Origin: an uncultured Ulvibacter sp.
GTDB taxonomy: Bacteria > Bacteroidota > Bacteroidia > Flavobacteriales > Flavobacteriaceae
Length of the DNA stretch: 64,000 nt
NCBI GenBank assembly: GCA_913063405.1
Contig: CAJXZB010000018.1
Coordinates: forward strand, 1 to 64,000
Direction: 5' to 3'
This document shows positions 26,657-37,229 of the stretch, piece after piece; positions within the stretch are counted from its first letter, which is position 1, and each line of letters starts with the position of its first letter. The position numbers were made by a program, and so were the translations under genes. The notes below the pieces were generated by a model. The model searched no databases and was not told the origin of the DNA. It saw nothing but the letters and a program-made list of their open reading frames with translations.

Positions 26657-28111
26657 ATGAAAAAAATAAGTCTCATATTCTGGGCTGCGGGGCTATTTCT
26701 TATATGTCTATTTAGTAGCTGTGATGATGAAATCATAGAAGGTACCTTTATACAAGAAACGGACGTGTGTGTTGAAGGGGTGGAGGTTAGAGCACTGAAG
26801 GCTACAATAGACATCTTAGATTTTAAAGTCGAACTTGTAGAAACAAATGTTCGTTTAGTTATTCATGCGAACGGTTTTTATCATTTATTCATTGATGCAA
26901 CAAGTGAAGAGAATGGACAATTATTTATAAATATTAATACCCCAGAAATTGGTGTTTTTAATTTAGAAACTCCCAACGAATATGGTTTTGCATCGACATT
27001 TAATCATCATGAGGCTTTAACAAATTTTGCCTTTATTCACCTAATGGTCTTGGAGGGGCTGAGAGTCCATATGTGACTTTTATAGAAAATGGCGGTTCAG
27101 GTGAATTTGAAATAACCGCCTTAAATTTTGAAGAGAATTTTGTTTCTGGAACGTTTGGCTTTAGTGGTAAACGATTAAAGAGGGATCGAGAAACACTGGA
27201 ATTAGTGTTAGATGAAAATGGAAATACAATTATCGAATCATTGGAGATTTCCTGTGGTTTGATAAATGAAATTCCATTTGGAGATGGTGGTGGAGGAAAC
27301 GAACCAGCTTTTTTTAACTTGTTTTCAGCAGATGTGAATGGGATGGAATTTATGGATACTTCGGTTCGTGTGGGAAAAACTTTCGCTAGTGGGATTCAAG
27401 TAATTAATATTAATGCGACTTCCAATACAGGTAAACTAATTAGAATTGATATCCCTATAGATCAAGGAATAGGTACTTTTGATTTTGAACCAATTTCTGA
27501 TGGTTCAGCCTTGACGGCTATTTTTAACAATAATAATGGCGCCGAATCCCTAACCGCGAATCCCGGTAGTATTACCATCGTTGAATTCGATCAAGTGCTA
27601 GGCTATTTGGAAGGAACATTCTCGTTTACTGGTACAGATCCGTTTGAAAATGACTCGACTACGGTTGAGGTTACAAATGGTGAGTTTATGCTGAGTTTTT
27701 TGTAGGAACTGGACTTGCAGAGTATTTGATAGCGAGTGTGGACGGCATTGATTATGAAGGATTGGGTAATATATCGAAACAGTTTCAAATACACTAGGGG
27801 TCAATGTAGTTACAATTTCTTCTTTTGGTCCAAACAATAGTCTAGATTTAATATTCCCTAAAACTGTAGAGGTTGGATCTTATAATATGACTTCTAATAT
27901 TCTCACGGGAAATGAGAAAATTGGAATTTATGGCCCGGAATTAGGGTCCACAGGATTCCGGTCAACTTCTGGGACGTTGACTATTTTAAGTTATGATAGA
28001 ACAACCGGTGAGATCGAAGGAACTTTTGAGTTTGAAGCTGAAGATATCTTCGGACAGAATCCAGACCAATATTCTATTACAAACGGTAGGTTTTTAGTTC
28101 GAATTCCTTAA
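26657..28111 (+). pseudogene. Array gene 3: paralogous lipoprotein with three frameshifts
   Basis: Starts well with the signal ending FSSCDDEIIEGTF and follows gene 2 through all three domains to VRIP, but needs three frame changes. Adding a T at 27032-27034 gives FAFYSPNG. Adding a T to T6 at 27696-27701 gives SFFVGTGLAEY. Adding an A at 27777-27779 gives SKTVSNTLGVNV. The restored protein would be about 485 residues. All three are single missing bases in homopolymers, so either the gene is freshly decayed or the consensus is wrong here. No other disabling change is seen. It has a weaker promoter region (TGCTTTG) than genes 1 and 2. Confidence 0.8.
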
Positions 28112-28157
28112 ATCTGCAAAATCGGTATTTTTAATTCAGGTTCAAATGAAGTATGTT

Positions 28158-29620
28158 ATGAAAAAATTAGAACCCCTTGCGTGGGTTGTTGCTCTACTTT
28201 TTGTCTGTCTGTGTAGTAGCTGCGATGACGAACTTATTGAAGGTACGTTTCAAGATACGCTCTCTTGTCAAGATATGGCGGAGATTGGAGAGGTGAGAGC
28301 CATTTTGGTGGACACTCTAGACCTTGGAGATAGACTTTCGAGGAAACTTAGTCAATACAAAGGCCGAAATAGTTGTCCATCAAAATGGTTTCTACCATAT
28401 GAATATTTACGCACAACATGATGAATATGGGATCATATATTTAGGGGTCAATTATCCAGAGATTGGCCTATTTGACTTGACAACTCCAAATGAAGGGGGA
28501 TTGGTCTTCTCTGGAAATAATCATGTTGGTTTAATTAGCTATGGAATCTATGCTCAACCCGGTACCGATGCATTCTTCAATGAAGGATACTCTACTTTTG
28601 TTGATTATGGAGGTAACCGCGCTAGATTTTGAAGAAAACACTATCTCTGGTAACTTTAGTTTTGTTGCCAGTCGATCAAAGAAAGATCCAGACACTGGAG
28701 AGATTATTTTTAACGAAAATGGAGCCCCTGTAATCGAATCTGTAGAAATAGATTGTGGATATTTTAATGAAGTTACTATTGAACCTAAAGAGGAATCCGG
28801 CCAACCATTTTATTTTACCGAATTTTATGCTGAAGTCGATGGAGAGGAATTTTTGGAAAACTCCGTGATTGCCGGAGCTACAGTTATTGGTATTAATGAA
28901 TATGAAGTTATAAATATTGAGGCAATTACAATCTCTGGACAAGTTTTACGGATTGACACTCCTCTCGAACTAGAAGAAGGTACTTTCGCTTTTGAATCCA
29001 TTTCGGATGGAACAAAACTTACAGCCGTTTATAATGACAATAGTGGATCCGAAGCCTTAACAGCAAGCCCAGGTTCGATTGCTATAACTGAATTTGACAA
29101 GGTCCTCGGCCTAATAGACGCAAGTTTCTGGTTTACGGGAATTGATCCTTTTGGAAATGATCCTACAATTGTAGAAGTAACAAATGGATTATTAAGACTA
29201 AGTTTTGAATTTCCTAGTTCGAGTAATTATTTATCGGCAGAAGTTGATGGAATTGTTTATGAATCAAACTCCGTTTCCTTGCCCCAAACTACTAATCTTG
29301 GAGTAGATGTTGTTGCTATTACAACAACAGCACCCGATTTAAGTAAGATTGATCTAATAGTGCCAATAAATATTGAAGTGGGGTCTTATAATATGAGTCC
29401 GAACCTTATTACTGGTAATGAGAAAGTTGGATTATATAGCCCCGAAGAAGACGTTGTTACATCTCTTAGGTCAAGTTCTGGGACTTTAACTATCATTCGA
29501 AATAATATTTTAACTAGTGAGATTGAAGGAATCTTCGAGTTTTTGGTAACCGATGTCTTTGAACAAAACCCTTTGGAGTATAATATTACAAATGGAACCT
29601 TTTTAATTCAGCTATATTAG
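28158..29620 (+). pseudogene. Array gene 4: paralogous lipoprotein with frameshift and internal deletion
   Basis: The start used gives MKKLEPLAW and the lipoprotein signal CSSCDDELIEGTF; another ATG lies four codons upstream. The frame breaks at CC 28322-28323 (removing one C gives LDLEIDFRGN, as in the paralogues). It breaks again at 28609-28613, where the GGSG-type loop of the other copies is missing, as if lost between short GGAG repeats. Domains 2 and 3 are then open to 29620 with all family motifs. Unlike gene 3, the second lesion is not a homopolymer indel, so this copy is more likely a true pseudogene. Confidence 0.8.
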
Positions 29621-29634
29621 CCATTGTGGCTAAA

Positions 29635-29674
29635 TAAAAAAGCCTTCTCCACGACTGGAGAAAGCTTTTTTTAT
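29635..29674. terminator. Bidirectional terminator at the end of the array
   Basis: Stem AAAAAAGC-CTTCTCCA / TGGAGAA-AGCTTTTTT around a 4-base loop (CGAC at 29652-29655 or so). It serves array gene 4 (+) and the GIN-domain gene (-). Confidence 0.85.
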
Positions 29675-29688
29675 TTAAACTAGAATAA

Positions 29689-30417
29689 TTAATTTGATGA
29701 AATAGAACCCGATCCCAATACTTTAGTGTCGCTAGTTTCTGGGCTTCCTGAGTATTCAATATCTCCAGAACCATTAACTCTTGCTTTCAAACTTTTGGAA
29801 GCATTTACCTCTACATCCCCAGATCCAGAAACATAGGCCTGTGTGTTATTTGCCTTTAGGCTACCTCCCATAAAATTCCCACTACCGCTCACTTTTACCT
29901 CTAAATTATTTACACTTCCTGATAAAGTCATATCGCCAGATCCTGTTACTTTAGCGTCAACGGCGTTTCCTTCTACGTCAAGAATCACATCTCCCGACCC
30001 CGTAACAGAAACTGCAAAATCTTCGCTACTTATGGTGTCTCTAGAATCAACATCTCCAGACCCAACAAGAGATACCTTTGAAATATCTTGAAATGGTACG
30101 GTAACAAGAATTCCTTTTTTAGTTTTTATATTCACATTTTTCTTAACGCGTACTACTAGGACATCATCCTTTACTTCAATTATGAGGTATTCGTGTAAGT
30201 TATCATCTGCTTTTACGGTAATATTTCCTTCACTACCTTTTTCCAGATGAACATCCATAAAGCCAACTGCCTTAACGGCGTCATAAGACTGTGTACTTAC
30301 GGTTTTTGTGGTTATATTACCATTCCCCACTACTTTATGTCCCCATTGGGCATTACTTTCAGAAACTCCCAAAACAAATATTGTAATGGTTAATGTAAGT
30401 TTTACTATAGTATTCAT
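29689..30417 (-). CDS. Head GIN (DUF2807) domain protein
   Basis: 242 residues. Signal peptide (about 1-23, ending SNAQ). The rest is a right-handed beta-solenoid of short repeats of the type VTGSGDVxLxxxG / VSGSGNxxxxSLxA, the pattern of DUF2807 'putative auto-transporter adhesin, head GIN' proteins. The name refers to a GIN tripeptide motif, not to proven adhesion. Last gene of an operon headed by an ECF sigma factor, 52 bases after the DUF4097-like gene, so probably part of the sigma regulon or an effector of it. Confidence 0.88.
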   Translation of the reverse strand: MNTIVKLTLTITIFVLGVSESNAQWGHKVVGNGNITTKTVSTQSYDAVKAVGFMDVHLEKGSEGNITVKADDNLHEYLIIEVKDDVLVVRVKKNVNIKTKKGILVTVPFQDISKVSLVGSGDVDSRDTISSEDFAVSVTGSGDVILDVEGNAVDAKVTGSGDMTLSGSVNNLEVKVSGSGNFMGGSLKANNTQAYVSGSGDVEVNASKSLKARVNGSGDIEYSGSPETSDTKVLGSGSISSN

Positions 30418-30469
30418 TTTTTTTGTTTTTTTCAGAAGTTATTACAAACATTCTGATGGTTAATTATCT

Positions 30470-31555
30470 TTAGTATTTTATAAAAGTTACCCCTCCATAA
30501 TAGGAGCTAATTTTAATCAAGTTTCCAGAACCTTTTTCACCGTGGTATCCAGAATATTCTTTATGACTGCTTTGTTTATGGGTTTTTGTTACAGTAACGT
30601 TTTCTTCTCCATTAAAGCTAGCATATGAAAGGTCTAGGTAAAAATCGAAACTGTAACCACTTTCAAATCCAAGTTTTATTCCTGTATAGTTCCCATCGAT
30701 AGTCACGTCTTTTGCACTACTTGTAAGGCGCTCAACTTTAATGGACCCATAGTCTGTATTTAAACTTAACGAACCAGTAACGGCCCCTATTCTGTTTGTG
30801 ACATAGTCGCCACGCCCTTCAATATCATTTGCTTTGCCAATAATGACCTTCCCGTAGTCACAGTTATAATTTACATCATTGACTTCGATTAATTCAGATT
30901 TGGTATAATCCGCACTTAGTTCAATATCTCCACCTTTTTCAAGTGTAAAATAAGAATAATCTGCACTAATTTTTCCGCTCTTCATATAGGCTATTGTGGA
31001 TTTACTTGTATAATCAAAAGAAAGATAGTTGTTATCTGCCCGTAATTCCCCAATATGTAATTGTCCATAATCACAATTAATTTTGGCATTTCCATCTAAT
31101 TTGTCGATACTAATAGCTCCATAATCGTTATCAATATCAATAGAATTTGTTACAGGTAGTTTAATAGTGTAATTGACCTCAATATTAACCCCATTTGCAC
31201 CATGATTCCAGAATTTCCAGGAATCTTTTTTCTGATTAAAGATTGTCTTTGCAGTCACCAAGGACGGATTACTCGTAAAGTCCACTGTAATCTCCTCTAG
31301 TCTTTGCCTGACTTTTTCCTCATTATTTCCATTGGTCTTAATTTGCACCTCAATTACGGTACGATTCTCACTCCACGTAATTACATCTACATTTCCATAA
31401 CTGTTATCAACTTTTAAGCCGGCGTCACGGTTAACGGTAAACTCTTTTTTTATGGTTTTCTCTTTGGTATGCTTTCCTTTAAATTTATTGTGATTTGCGA
31501 CCGCTAAAGCTGGAAGCATTAAAAGGAGTATAAGTGTTTTAAATTGTAGTTTCAT
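30470..31555 (-). CDS. Secreted DUF4097-like beta-solenoid protein
   Basis: 361 residues. Signal peptide (about 1-20, ending AVAN). It is followed by a Lys-rich stretch and then repeated strands around D(Y/N)G motifs (NSYGNVDVITW, DNDYGAISIDKLDG, NCDYGQLHIGEL, NTDYGSIKVERL). This fits the beta-solenoid architecture of DUF4097 adhesin-like proteins. No catalytic residues. It overlaps the gene upstream by 17 bases and precedes a second beta-solenoid protein, so the operon exports two related envelope proteins under a sigma/anti-sigma pair. Confidence 0.85.
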   Translation of the reverse strand: MKLQFKTLILLLMLPALAVANHNKFKGKHTKEKTIKKEFTVNRDAGLKVDNSYGNVDVITWSENRTVIEVQIKTNGNNEEKVRQRLEEITVDFTSNPSLVTAKTIFNQKKDSWKFWNHGANGVNIEVNYTIKLPVTNSIDIDNDYGAISIDKLDGNAKINCDYGQLHIGELRADNNYLSFDYTSKSTIAYMKSGKISADYSYFTLEKGGDIELSADYTKSELIEVNDVNYNCDYGKVIIGKANDIEGRGDYVTNRIGAVTGSLSLNTDYGSIKVERLTSSAKDVTIDGNYTGIKLGFESGYSFDFYLDLSYASFNGEENVTVTKTHKQSSHKEYSGYHGEKGSGNLIKISSYYGGVTFIKY

Positions 31556-32084
31556 TTCTATAGGCTTTAAGTGTTTTAATTTCTTCTATTTTTTCGATTA
31601 CTTGTTCTAGGAGGTCAATCCTGTTTTGAAAGTTGGAAATCATAGCGTAGATCACACGCTTATCATTACTGCTTTCAGCTAAGGCCACCTTTAATCCCTC
31701 ATATTGCTTTTCTAGAACATCAATTTGTTCAAGAGCGTCATCAATCAAATCTTTGGCTTCAGGATTGTTAAGACTTTGAAGGGTCTGTAATTCTTTATTG
31801 ATGGTTTCGGTAAAAAATGATTCCGTTTCTTTCATTTCCGGAGAGACACTGGCCAAATCAGTTTCGACAGAATCTGACTTCAAAAATATAAATCCAACCG
31901 CTATCAACACTGCCACCGAAGCCGCAATTGAAAGCGGTTTCCACCACCCTAATTTTATTGGAGTCGGCTTCTCAGCGTCATTTAGTCTGTCTAAGAAACG
32001 CTTTTGATGTCCAGTAGGAGTTTCGTGTACATCAAAGCTTCCTTCTAGTTTCTCAAATAATTCATCTATTTTTTGCTCTTTCAT
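31539..32084 (-). CDS. Single-pass membrane protein, probable anti-sigma partner
   Basis: 181 residues. A cytoplasmic N-terminus of about 45 residues, one membrane helix (about 47-68, ending FIFLKSD), then a periplasmic coiled coil rich in E/L/K (about 85-175). It has no zinc anti-sigma box. Position (overlapping the sigma gene by 4 bases), topology and size suggest it sequesters the ECF sigma factor and senses the envelope through its outer coiled coil. That role is inferred from context only. Confidence 0.75.
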   Translation of the reverse strand: MKEQKIDELFEKLEGSFDVHETPTGHQKRFLDRLNDAEKPTPIKLGWWKPLSIAASVAVLIAVGFIFLKSDSVETDLASVSPEMKETESFFTETINKELQTLQSLNNPEAKDLIDDALEQIDVLEKQYEGLKVALAESSNDKRVIYAMISNFQNRIDLLEQVIEKIEEIKTLKAYRNETTI

Positions 32085-32638
32085 GTTGTTACAATTAATT
32101 TGTTTCGTAAACTTTCTTTAGCTCTGGAAATAAGGGTCCGACAATTGGCATAACTAATCTGAAGGATTTCACAAACTTCTTCATAATCATACCCTTCAAT
32201 TAAATGAAGAGTCAACGCCTGTCGGTAATTATCGTGTAAATTATCCATACACTTTAATACCTGTGCCGCCTTAGTGTTCGTATATTCATCTTCCGAAATA
32301 CCATCAAATGATGATTCTTCGACCTCTTCCTCAAGTCCATATTCTGGTAGCGCCACATATCGTTGAGACTTTTTGTATTGAGTGATAGAGTTATTGATAA
32401 CAATACGTTTTAACCAAGAACCAAAAGAAGCATCTCCTTTAAACATTTGTAATTTGTTAAATGCGGTTAGAAATGATTCTTGCATAATATCCTCTGCTTC
32501 TGCTGTATCTTTTACAATACGAACGGCAACATTATACATTGAACTCTGATAGCGATTATATACTTCCAATTGGGCTAACTGATTGCCCTTTTTACAAAGA
32601 ATTAGTAACGATTCAATATTTTGCTTGGTTAGTGTCAA
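32081..32638 (-). CDS. RNA polymerase sigma-70 factor, ECF subfamily
   Basis: 185 residues. Region 2 (about 20-90) contains VKDTAEAEDIMQESFLTAF and ASFGSWLKRIVIN; region 4 (about 125-180) contains the helix-turn-helix YEEVCEILQISYANCRTLI. It heads a minus-strand operon with a membrane partner and two exported beta-solenoid proteins. Upstream (to 32922) lies 284 bases shared with lon on the other strand, including a near-consensus TATCTTTA on the minus strand. Family certain. Confidence 0.93.
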   Translation of the reverse strand: MTLTKQNIESLLILCKKGNQLAQLEVYNRYQSSMYNVAVRIVKDTAEAEDIMQESFLTAFNKLQMFKGDASFGSWLKRIVINNSITQYKKSQRYVALPEYGLEEEVEESSFDGISEDEYTNTKAAQVLKCMDNLHDNYRQALTLHLIEGYDYEEVCEILQISYANCRTLISRAKESLRNKLIVTT

Positions 32639-32922
32639 AAAGAATGGTTGTTTGGTATAAAGATACTTGATGGGTCGGATTGTTACACTTGTTATAAAGT
32701 TTTTTTAAAATAACCATTATAAAAATTCGTTGAGAACGGCTGAAACAAGCAAATTTGACCAATATGGGCGGCATGGAAAGGTGGCATAAATCTTGAATTA
32801 TAGAAATATGAATGCGTACGAAACACTTATACCTGAGGCGTTTTCACAAAGAAAATAGGAAAATTTAAAAAAAAACATACAACGTGTCGTATTTTTTGTG
32901 ACACATTGTCTCAATAGAATAT

Positions 32923-35373
32923 ATGGCTAAATCAAAAGTTACATCAATAGACAGTTTGTCATTACAGGATTTAAAAGATGATGCAGAATTCATTCCCTTA
33001 ATGACGGCCGAAGATGAAGATGCAATGGATAAGGAAGTACTCCCAGAGATACTTCCTATTTTACCTTTACGAAATACCGTTTTATTTCCTGGTGTTGTGA
33101 TACCCATAACTGCGGGTCGAGATAAATCGATTAAACTGATTCATGAAACTAATAAGGGAAATAAAATTATTGGTGTCGTTTCACAAAAGGAAGAGGGTAA
33201 GGAGGAGCCTGGGATAGAAGATATAAATACAACGGGTACAGTTGCAAAGATACTCCGGGTTCTTAAAATGCCTGATGGAAACACAACGGTTATTATACAG
33301 GGAACAAAGCGCTTTAGGCTTACAGAGGTCATTACCACAGATCCTTATATGACAGCGACTATTGACGATGTTGCTGAAGCCAAGCCTGCTAAGTCCAGCC
33401 CAGAGTTCAAGGAGATAATAGCCTCTATTAGAGAGTTATCCTTGGAGATTATAAAAGACAGCCCCAACATTCCTTCTGAAGCCGCCTTCGCTATTAAGAA
33501 CATCAAGAGTGATTCTTTCCTTATCAATTTTGTCTCTTCAAACTTGAATATTTCGGTAAAAGAAAAACAAGTGCTATTAGAAATAAACGATCTTAAAGAT
33601 AGAGCTTTGGAGACGCTTCGGTATATGAATCTGGAGTTACAGAAGCTTTCGCTTAGAAATGATATTCAGTCAAAGGTTCACAGTGATATTAACCAGCAGC
33701 AGCGTGAGTATTTTTTGCATCAACAAATGAAGACCATCCAAGAAGAATTAGGAGGTTCAACTTCGGAAGAAGAAATTCAAGAGATGCGAGTTCGAGGTAA
33801 AAAGAAGAAATGGAATGAAGATGTGGAACGACATTTTGACAAGGAATTAAGTAAATTACAACGAATGAATCCGCAAGCCGCCGAATTTGGGATTCAAAGA
33901 AACTATTTGGACTTATTTTTGGATTTGCCTTGGAATGAATATAGCAAGGATAAATTCAACCTAAAACGTGCCAGAACTATTCTCGATCGCGACCATTTTG
34001 GTTTGGATGACGTAAAGAAGCGTATCATTGAGTATTTAGCCGTACTAAAGCTGAGGAACGATATGAAGTCACCAATAATCTGTCTTTATGGACCTCCGGG
34101 AGTTGGAAAGACTTCTTTAGGGAAATCTGTTGCCGAAGCTTTAGGTAGAGAATATGTAAGAATATCATTAGGTGGACTGAGTGATGAAGCGGAGATTCGC
34201 GGACATCGTAAAACTTATATTGGCGCAATGCCTGGCCGAATTATTAAAAGTTTAAAAAAAGCAAAAACTAGTAACCCCGTTTTTGTTTTAGATGAAATTG
34301 ATAAGCTTTCTATAGGAAATCAAGGAGATCCATCTTCGGCATTGCTTGAAGTATTGGACCCTGAACAGAACAATTCTTTCTACGATAACTTTTTAGAGAT
34401 AGGTTTCGATTTGTCTAAAGTAATGTTCATCGCTACTTCAAATAGTTTGAGTACCATTCAGCCAGCACTTCGAGATCGAATGGAAATAATTAACGTTTCT
34501 GGGTATACCATTGAGGAAAAAGTTGAAATAGCAAAACGTCATTTACTTCCGAAGCAGTTAAAAGAACATGGACTTACTAAAGAACATTTGCAAATTCGGA
34601 AGGCTCAATTAGAAAAGATAGTTGAGGGATATACGCGTGAAAGCGGTGTGCGTGGTCTTGAAAAGCAAATCGCTAAAATGGTGCGTTATGCAGCTATGAA
34701 AATAGCTATGGAGGAGGAGTATACTAAAAAAGTGACTAATGATATTGTGCTAGACGTATTAGGTGTGCCGAGATTAGAACGAGATAAGTATGAAAATAAT
34801 GATGTTGCAGGAGTTGTTACAGGTCTTGCCTGGACACGTGTGGGAGGTGATATCTTATTTATAGAATCTACGCTTTCTAAAGGGAAAGGTGCTTTAAATA
34901 TGACTGGAAACCTTGGAAAGGTAATGAAAGAGTCGGCAACCATAGCGATGGAATATATTAAGTCTAATGCGGAAATATTAGGAGTAGATCCTAATGTATT
35001 TGAAAACTATAATGTTCATATCCATGTACCCGAAGGGGCAACTCCAAAAGATGGACCGAGCGCAGGTATTACGATCCTTACATCTCTTGTTTCACTTTTT
35101 ACACAACGTAAAGTGAAAAAAAGTATCGCGATGACTGGTGAAATTACATTGAGAGGGAAGGTGTTGCCAGTGGGAGGTATTAAAGAGAAAATATTAGCGG
35201 CAAAACGAGCAAGAATCAAGGAAATATTGCTATGCGAAGACAATAAACGCGACATAGATGAAATAAAACCAGAATATTTAAAAGGCCTAAAGTTTCATTA
35301 TGTTAAAGAAATGAGTGATGTGTTGACTTTGGCTTTAACAAAGGATAAAGTTAAGAATGCCAAGAAGTTGTAG
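32923..35373 (+). CDS. lon: ATP-dependent Lon protease
   Basis: 816 residues, full length. N-terminal substrate domain (about 45-255, starting [15 protein letters not shown]), helical linker, AAA+ module with Walker [14 protein letters not shown] and Walker [10 protein letters not shown], and the protease domain with the catalytic dyad S713 ([10 protein letters not shown]) and K756 (GGIKEK). It degrades misfolded and regulatory proteins in the cytoplasm. It is divergent from the ECF operon. The long upstream interval has no heat-shock CIRCE element that I could see. Confidence 0.97.
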   Translation: MAKSKVTSIDSLSLQDLKDDAEFIPLMTAEDEDAMDKEVLPEILPILPLRNTVLFPGVVIPITAGRDKSIKLIHETNKGNKIIGVVSQKEEGKEEPGIEDINTTGTVAKILRVLKMPDGNTTVIIQGTKRFRLTEVITTDPYMTATIDDVAEAKPAKSSPEFKEIIASIRELSLEIIKDSPNIPSEAAFAIKNIKSDSFLINFVSSNLNISVKEKQVLLEINDLKDRALETLRYMNLELQKLSLRNDIQSKVHSDINQQQREYFLHQQMKTIQEELGGSTSEEEIQEMRVRGKKKKWNEDVERHFDKELSKLQRMNPQAAEFGIQRNYLDLFLDLPWNEYSKDKFNLKRARTILDRDHFGLDDVKKRIIEYLAVLKLRNDMKSPIICLYGPPGVGKTSLGKSVAEALGREYVRISLGGLSDEAEIRGHRKTYIGAMPGRIIKSLKKAKTSNPVFVLDEIDKLSIGNQGDPSSALLEVLDPEQNNSFYDNFLEIGFDLSKVMFIATSNSLSTIQPALRDRMEIINVSGYTIEEKVEIAKRHLLPKQLKEHGLTKEHLQIRKAQLEKIVEGYTRESGVRGLEKQIAKMVRYAAMKIAMEEEYTKKVTNDIVLDVLGVPRLERDKYENNDVAGVVTGLAWTRVGGDILFIESTLSKGKGALNMTGNLGKVMKESATIAMEYIKSNAEILGVDPNVFENYNVHIHVPEGATPKDGPSAGITILTSLVSLFTQRKVKKSIAMTGEITLRGKVLPVGGIKEKILAAKRARIKEILLCEDNKRDIDEIKPEYLKGLKFHYVKEMSDVLTLALTKDKVKNAKKL

Positions 35374-35385
35374 CTTTTGAATATA

Positions 35386-35426
35386 CAAGGAATAATTATA
35401 CCTCTACTACGAGCGGTTATTCCTTG
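35386..35426 (+). terminator. Inverted repeat after lon
   Basis: Perfect 10-bp arms CAAGGAATAA (35386-35395) / TTATTCCTTG (35417-35426) around a 21-base loop, but without a following T-run. It may be a weak terminator or an mRNA 3' stabiliser. Confidence 0.45.
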
Positions 35427-35514
35427 AAATATTCGGAGTCAATCATTTCTCACTCCGCCAAAAATAAATTATACTTGCATTCGTTTTAACTTCAGGAAAA
35501 GGTATATCGTCCCA

Positions 35515-36537
35515 ATGAACCAAAAGGTTTTTATTTTATTGGCCTCTCTAATGTTTACCGCGACTACGTTCGCACAGGTAGGTGGTCGGTCTACCTATCA
35601 ATTCCTAAGTCTTGTAAATTCTCCAAGACAGGCGGCTTTGGGAGGGAAAGTGATCACCAATTACGACTACGACCCCACTCAAGGTCTGTTTAATCCTGCA
35701 AGCATCAATCCAGAGATGGACAATCAGTTTTCCCTTAACTATACTAATTATATTGGTGATGTAAACTATGGAACGGCCGCTTATGCTTATTTGTGGGATA
35801 GACGTACTCAAGTACTTCATATGGGGGTTAATTATATCAATTACGGAAAGTTTGATGGATTTGATGAAAGTGGAGTTGCTACTGAAAGCTTCAGTGGGAG
35901 TGAGGTAGCATTGTCTGTTGGACATGCTAGAAATATCGCTTTTACTAATTTTCATGTAGGGGGTAACTTTAAAATTATTTCTTCAAAACTGGAATCCTAT
36001 TCTTCCTATGGTGTGGCTTTAGATGTAGGACTCATGTATATCTACGAAGATTGGGATCTACATGTTTCAGGTGTTGCAAGAAATATAGGAACTCAGATAA
36101 AACCTTATGAGACCCAGATTGAAAAATTACCTTTTGAGCTGATTTTTGGAATTTCCCAAACATTGCAAAATATACCTATTCGTTGGCATTTTACTTTAGA
36201 AAACATGCAACGCTGGAATATCGCTTTTGCCAACCCGAATCGCAGCGAGGTAGATCTTGAGGGAAATAGTACAGAAGAAAAAATTAACTTTATTGACAAC
36301 GCTTTTCGACATATGATTGTTGGAATCGAGATTTTCCCGGAAAGTGGTTTCAACCTTAGGTTGGGGTATAACCTGAGACGAGCGGAAGAACTGCGAATAG
36401 TTGAAAGAAGAGCTTTTGCGGGACTTAGTGCGGGGTTTTCGGTAAGATTTAATTATTTACGACTTAGCTATTCTTATTCCAAATTTAGTACAGCGGCTTC
36501 TTCGAGTTACTTTGGGGTAAATATAAATCTTCAGTAA
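35515..36537 (+). CDS. porQ: Type IX secretion system protein PorQ
   Basis: 340 residues. Signal peptide (about 1-20, ending FAQ), then VGGRSTYQFLSLVNSPRQAALGG, the family's signature start, and an outer-membrane beta barrel related to FadL/PorV. PorQ belongs to the attachment/shuttle part of the type IX system and helps with processing and surface attachment of cargo with C-terminal sorting domains, such as the T9SS proteins at 3.7 and 40.6 kb. Its stop overlaps the start of cmk by one base (TAATG), an arrangement common in Bacteroidota. Confidence 0.93.
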   Translation: MNQKVFILLASLMFTATTFAQVGGRSTYQFLSLVNSPRQAALGGKVITNYDYDPTQGLFNPASINPEMDNQFSLNYTNYIGDVNYGTAAYAYLWDRRTQVLHMGVNYINYGKFDGFDESGVATESFSGSEVALSVGHARNIAFTNFHVGGNFKIISSKLESYSSYGVALDVGLMYIYEDWDLHVSGVARNIGTQIKPYETQIEKLPFELIFGISQTLQNIPIRWHFTLENMQRWNIAFANPNRSEVDLEGNSTEEKINFIDNAFRHMIVGIEIFPESGFNLRLGYNLRRAEELRIVERRAFAGLSAGFSVRFNYLRLSYSYSKFSTAASSSYFGVNINLQ

Positions 36538-37229
36538 TGGCAAAAATTACTATTGCAATCGACGGTTATTCTTCTACAGGTAAAAGTACAGTTGCTAAGC
36601 AATTAGCAGATTGGTTGGAATATGTATATGTTGATACTGGAGCTATGTATCGCGCTATTGCTTTATTTGCTTTAAGAAAAGGCTTTATTTCTGAAGTTTC
36701 TTTTGCTTCGGATATACTAGTAGAGGAATTATCAAAAATTACACTTGAATTTAAGAAAAATAGTGATGGAAAGGCCGAAATCTATCTAAATGATGAGAAT
36801 ATTGAGAAGCAAATTCGCTCGATGGAGGTTTCAGAATTTGTTAGTCCCGTTGCTACTATTTCAGAAGTAAGAAAAAAACTTGTTGAACAGCAACAGAAAA
36901 TGGGTGAAGGGAAAGGCGTGGTTATGGACGGTCGTGATATTGGCACCGTTGTATTTCCTTCCGCAGAACTTAAAATATTTATGACCGCCTCTTCGAAAAC
37001 GCGTGCTATGCGCCGTTTTACAGAACTACAACAACGAGGAGATATGGTAACTTTTGAAGAAGTCTTTAAAAATGTGGAAGAACGTGATCATATTGACACC
37101 ACCAGAGAAGATTCACCTCTAAGAAAAGCATTGGATGCTATTGAGATTGATAATAGTGAAATGAATATAGAAGATCAATTTCATACCATTCTGCAATTGG
37201 CAAAGGATAGGATTGCGAGAAGGATTTAA
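36537..37229 (+). CDS. cmk: Cytidylate kinase
   Basis: 230 residues. It phosphorylates CMP and dCMP. P-loop DGYSSTGKSTVAKQLA, the nucleotide-monophosphate-binding DTGAMYRAIAL, and the DGRDIGTVVFP motif are all present. Length is normal. It is translationally coupled to porQ. In many bacteria cmk directly precedes rpsA; here a short minus-strand lipoprotein gene sits between. Confidence 0.95.
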   Translation: MAKITIAIDGYSSTGKSTVAKQLADWLEYVYVDTGAMYRAIALFALRKGFISEVSFASDILVEELSKITLEFKKNSDGKAEIYLNDENIEKQIRSMEVSEFVSPVATISEVRKKLVEQQQKMGEGKGVVMDGRDIGTVVFPSAELKIFMTASSKTRAMRRFTELQQRGDMVTFEEVFKNVEERDHIDTTREDSPLRKALDAIEIDNSEMNIEDQFHTILQLAKDRIARRI

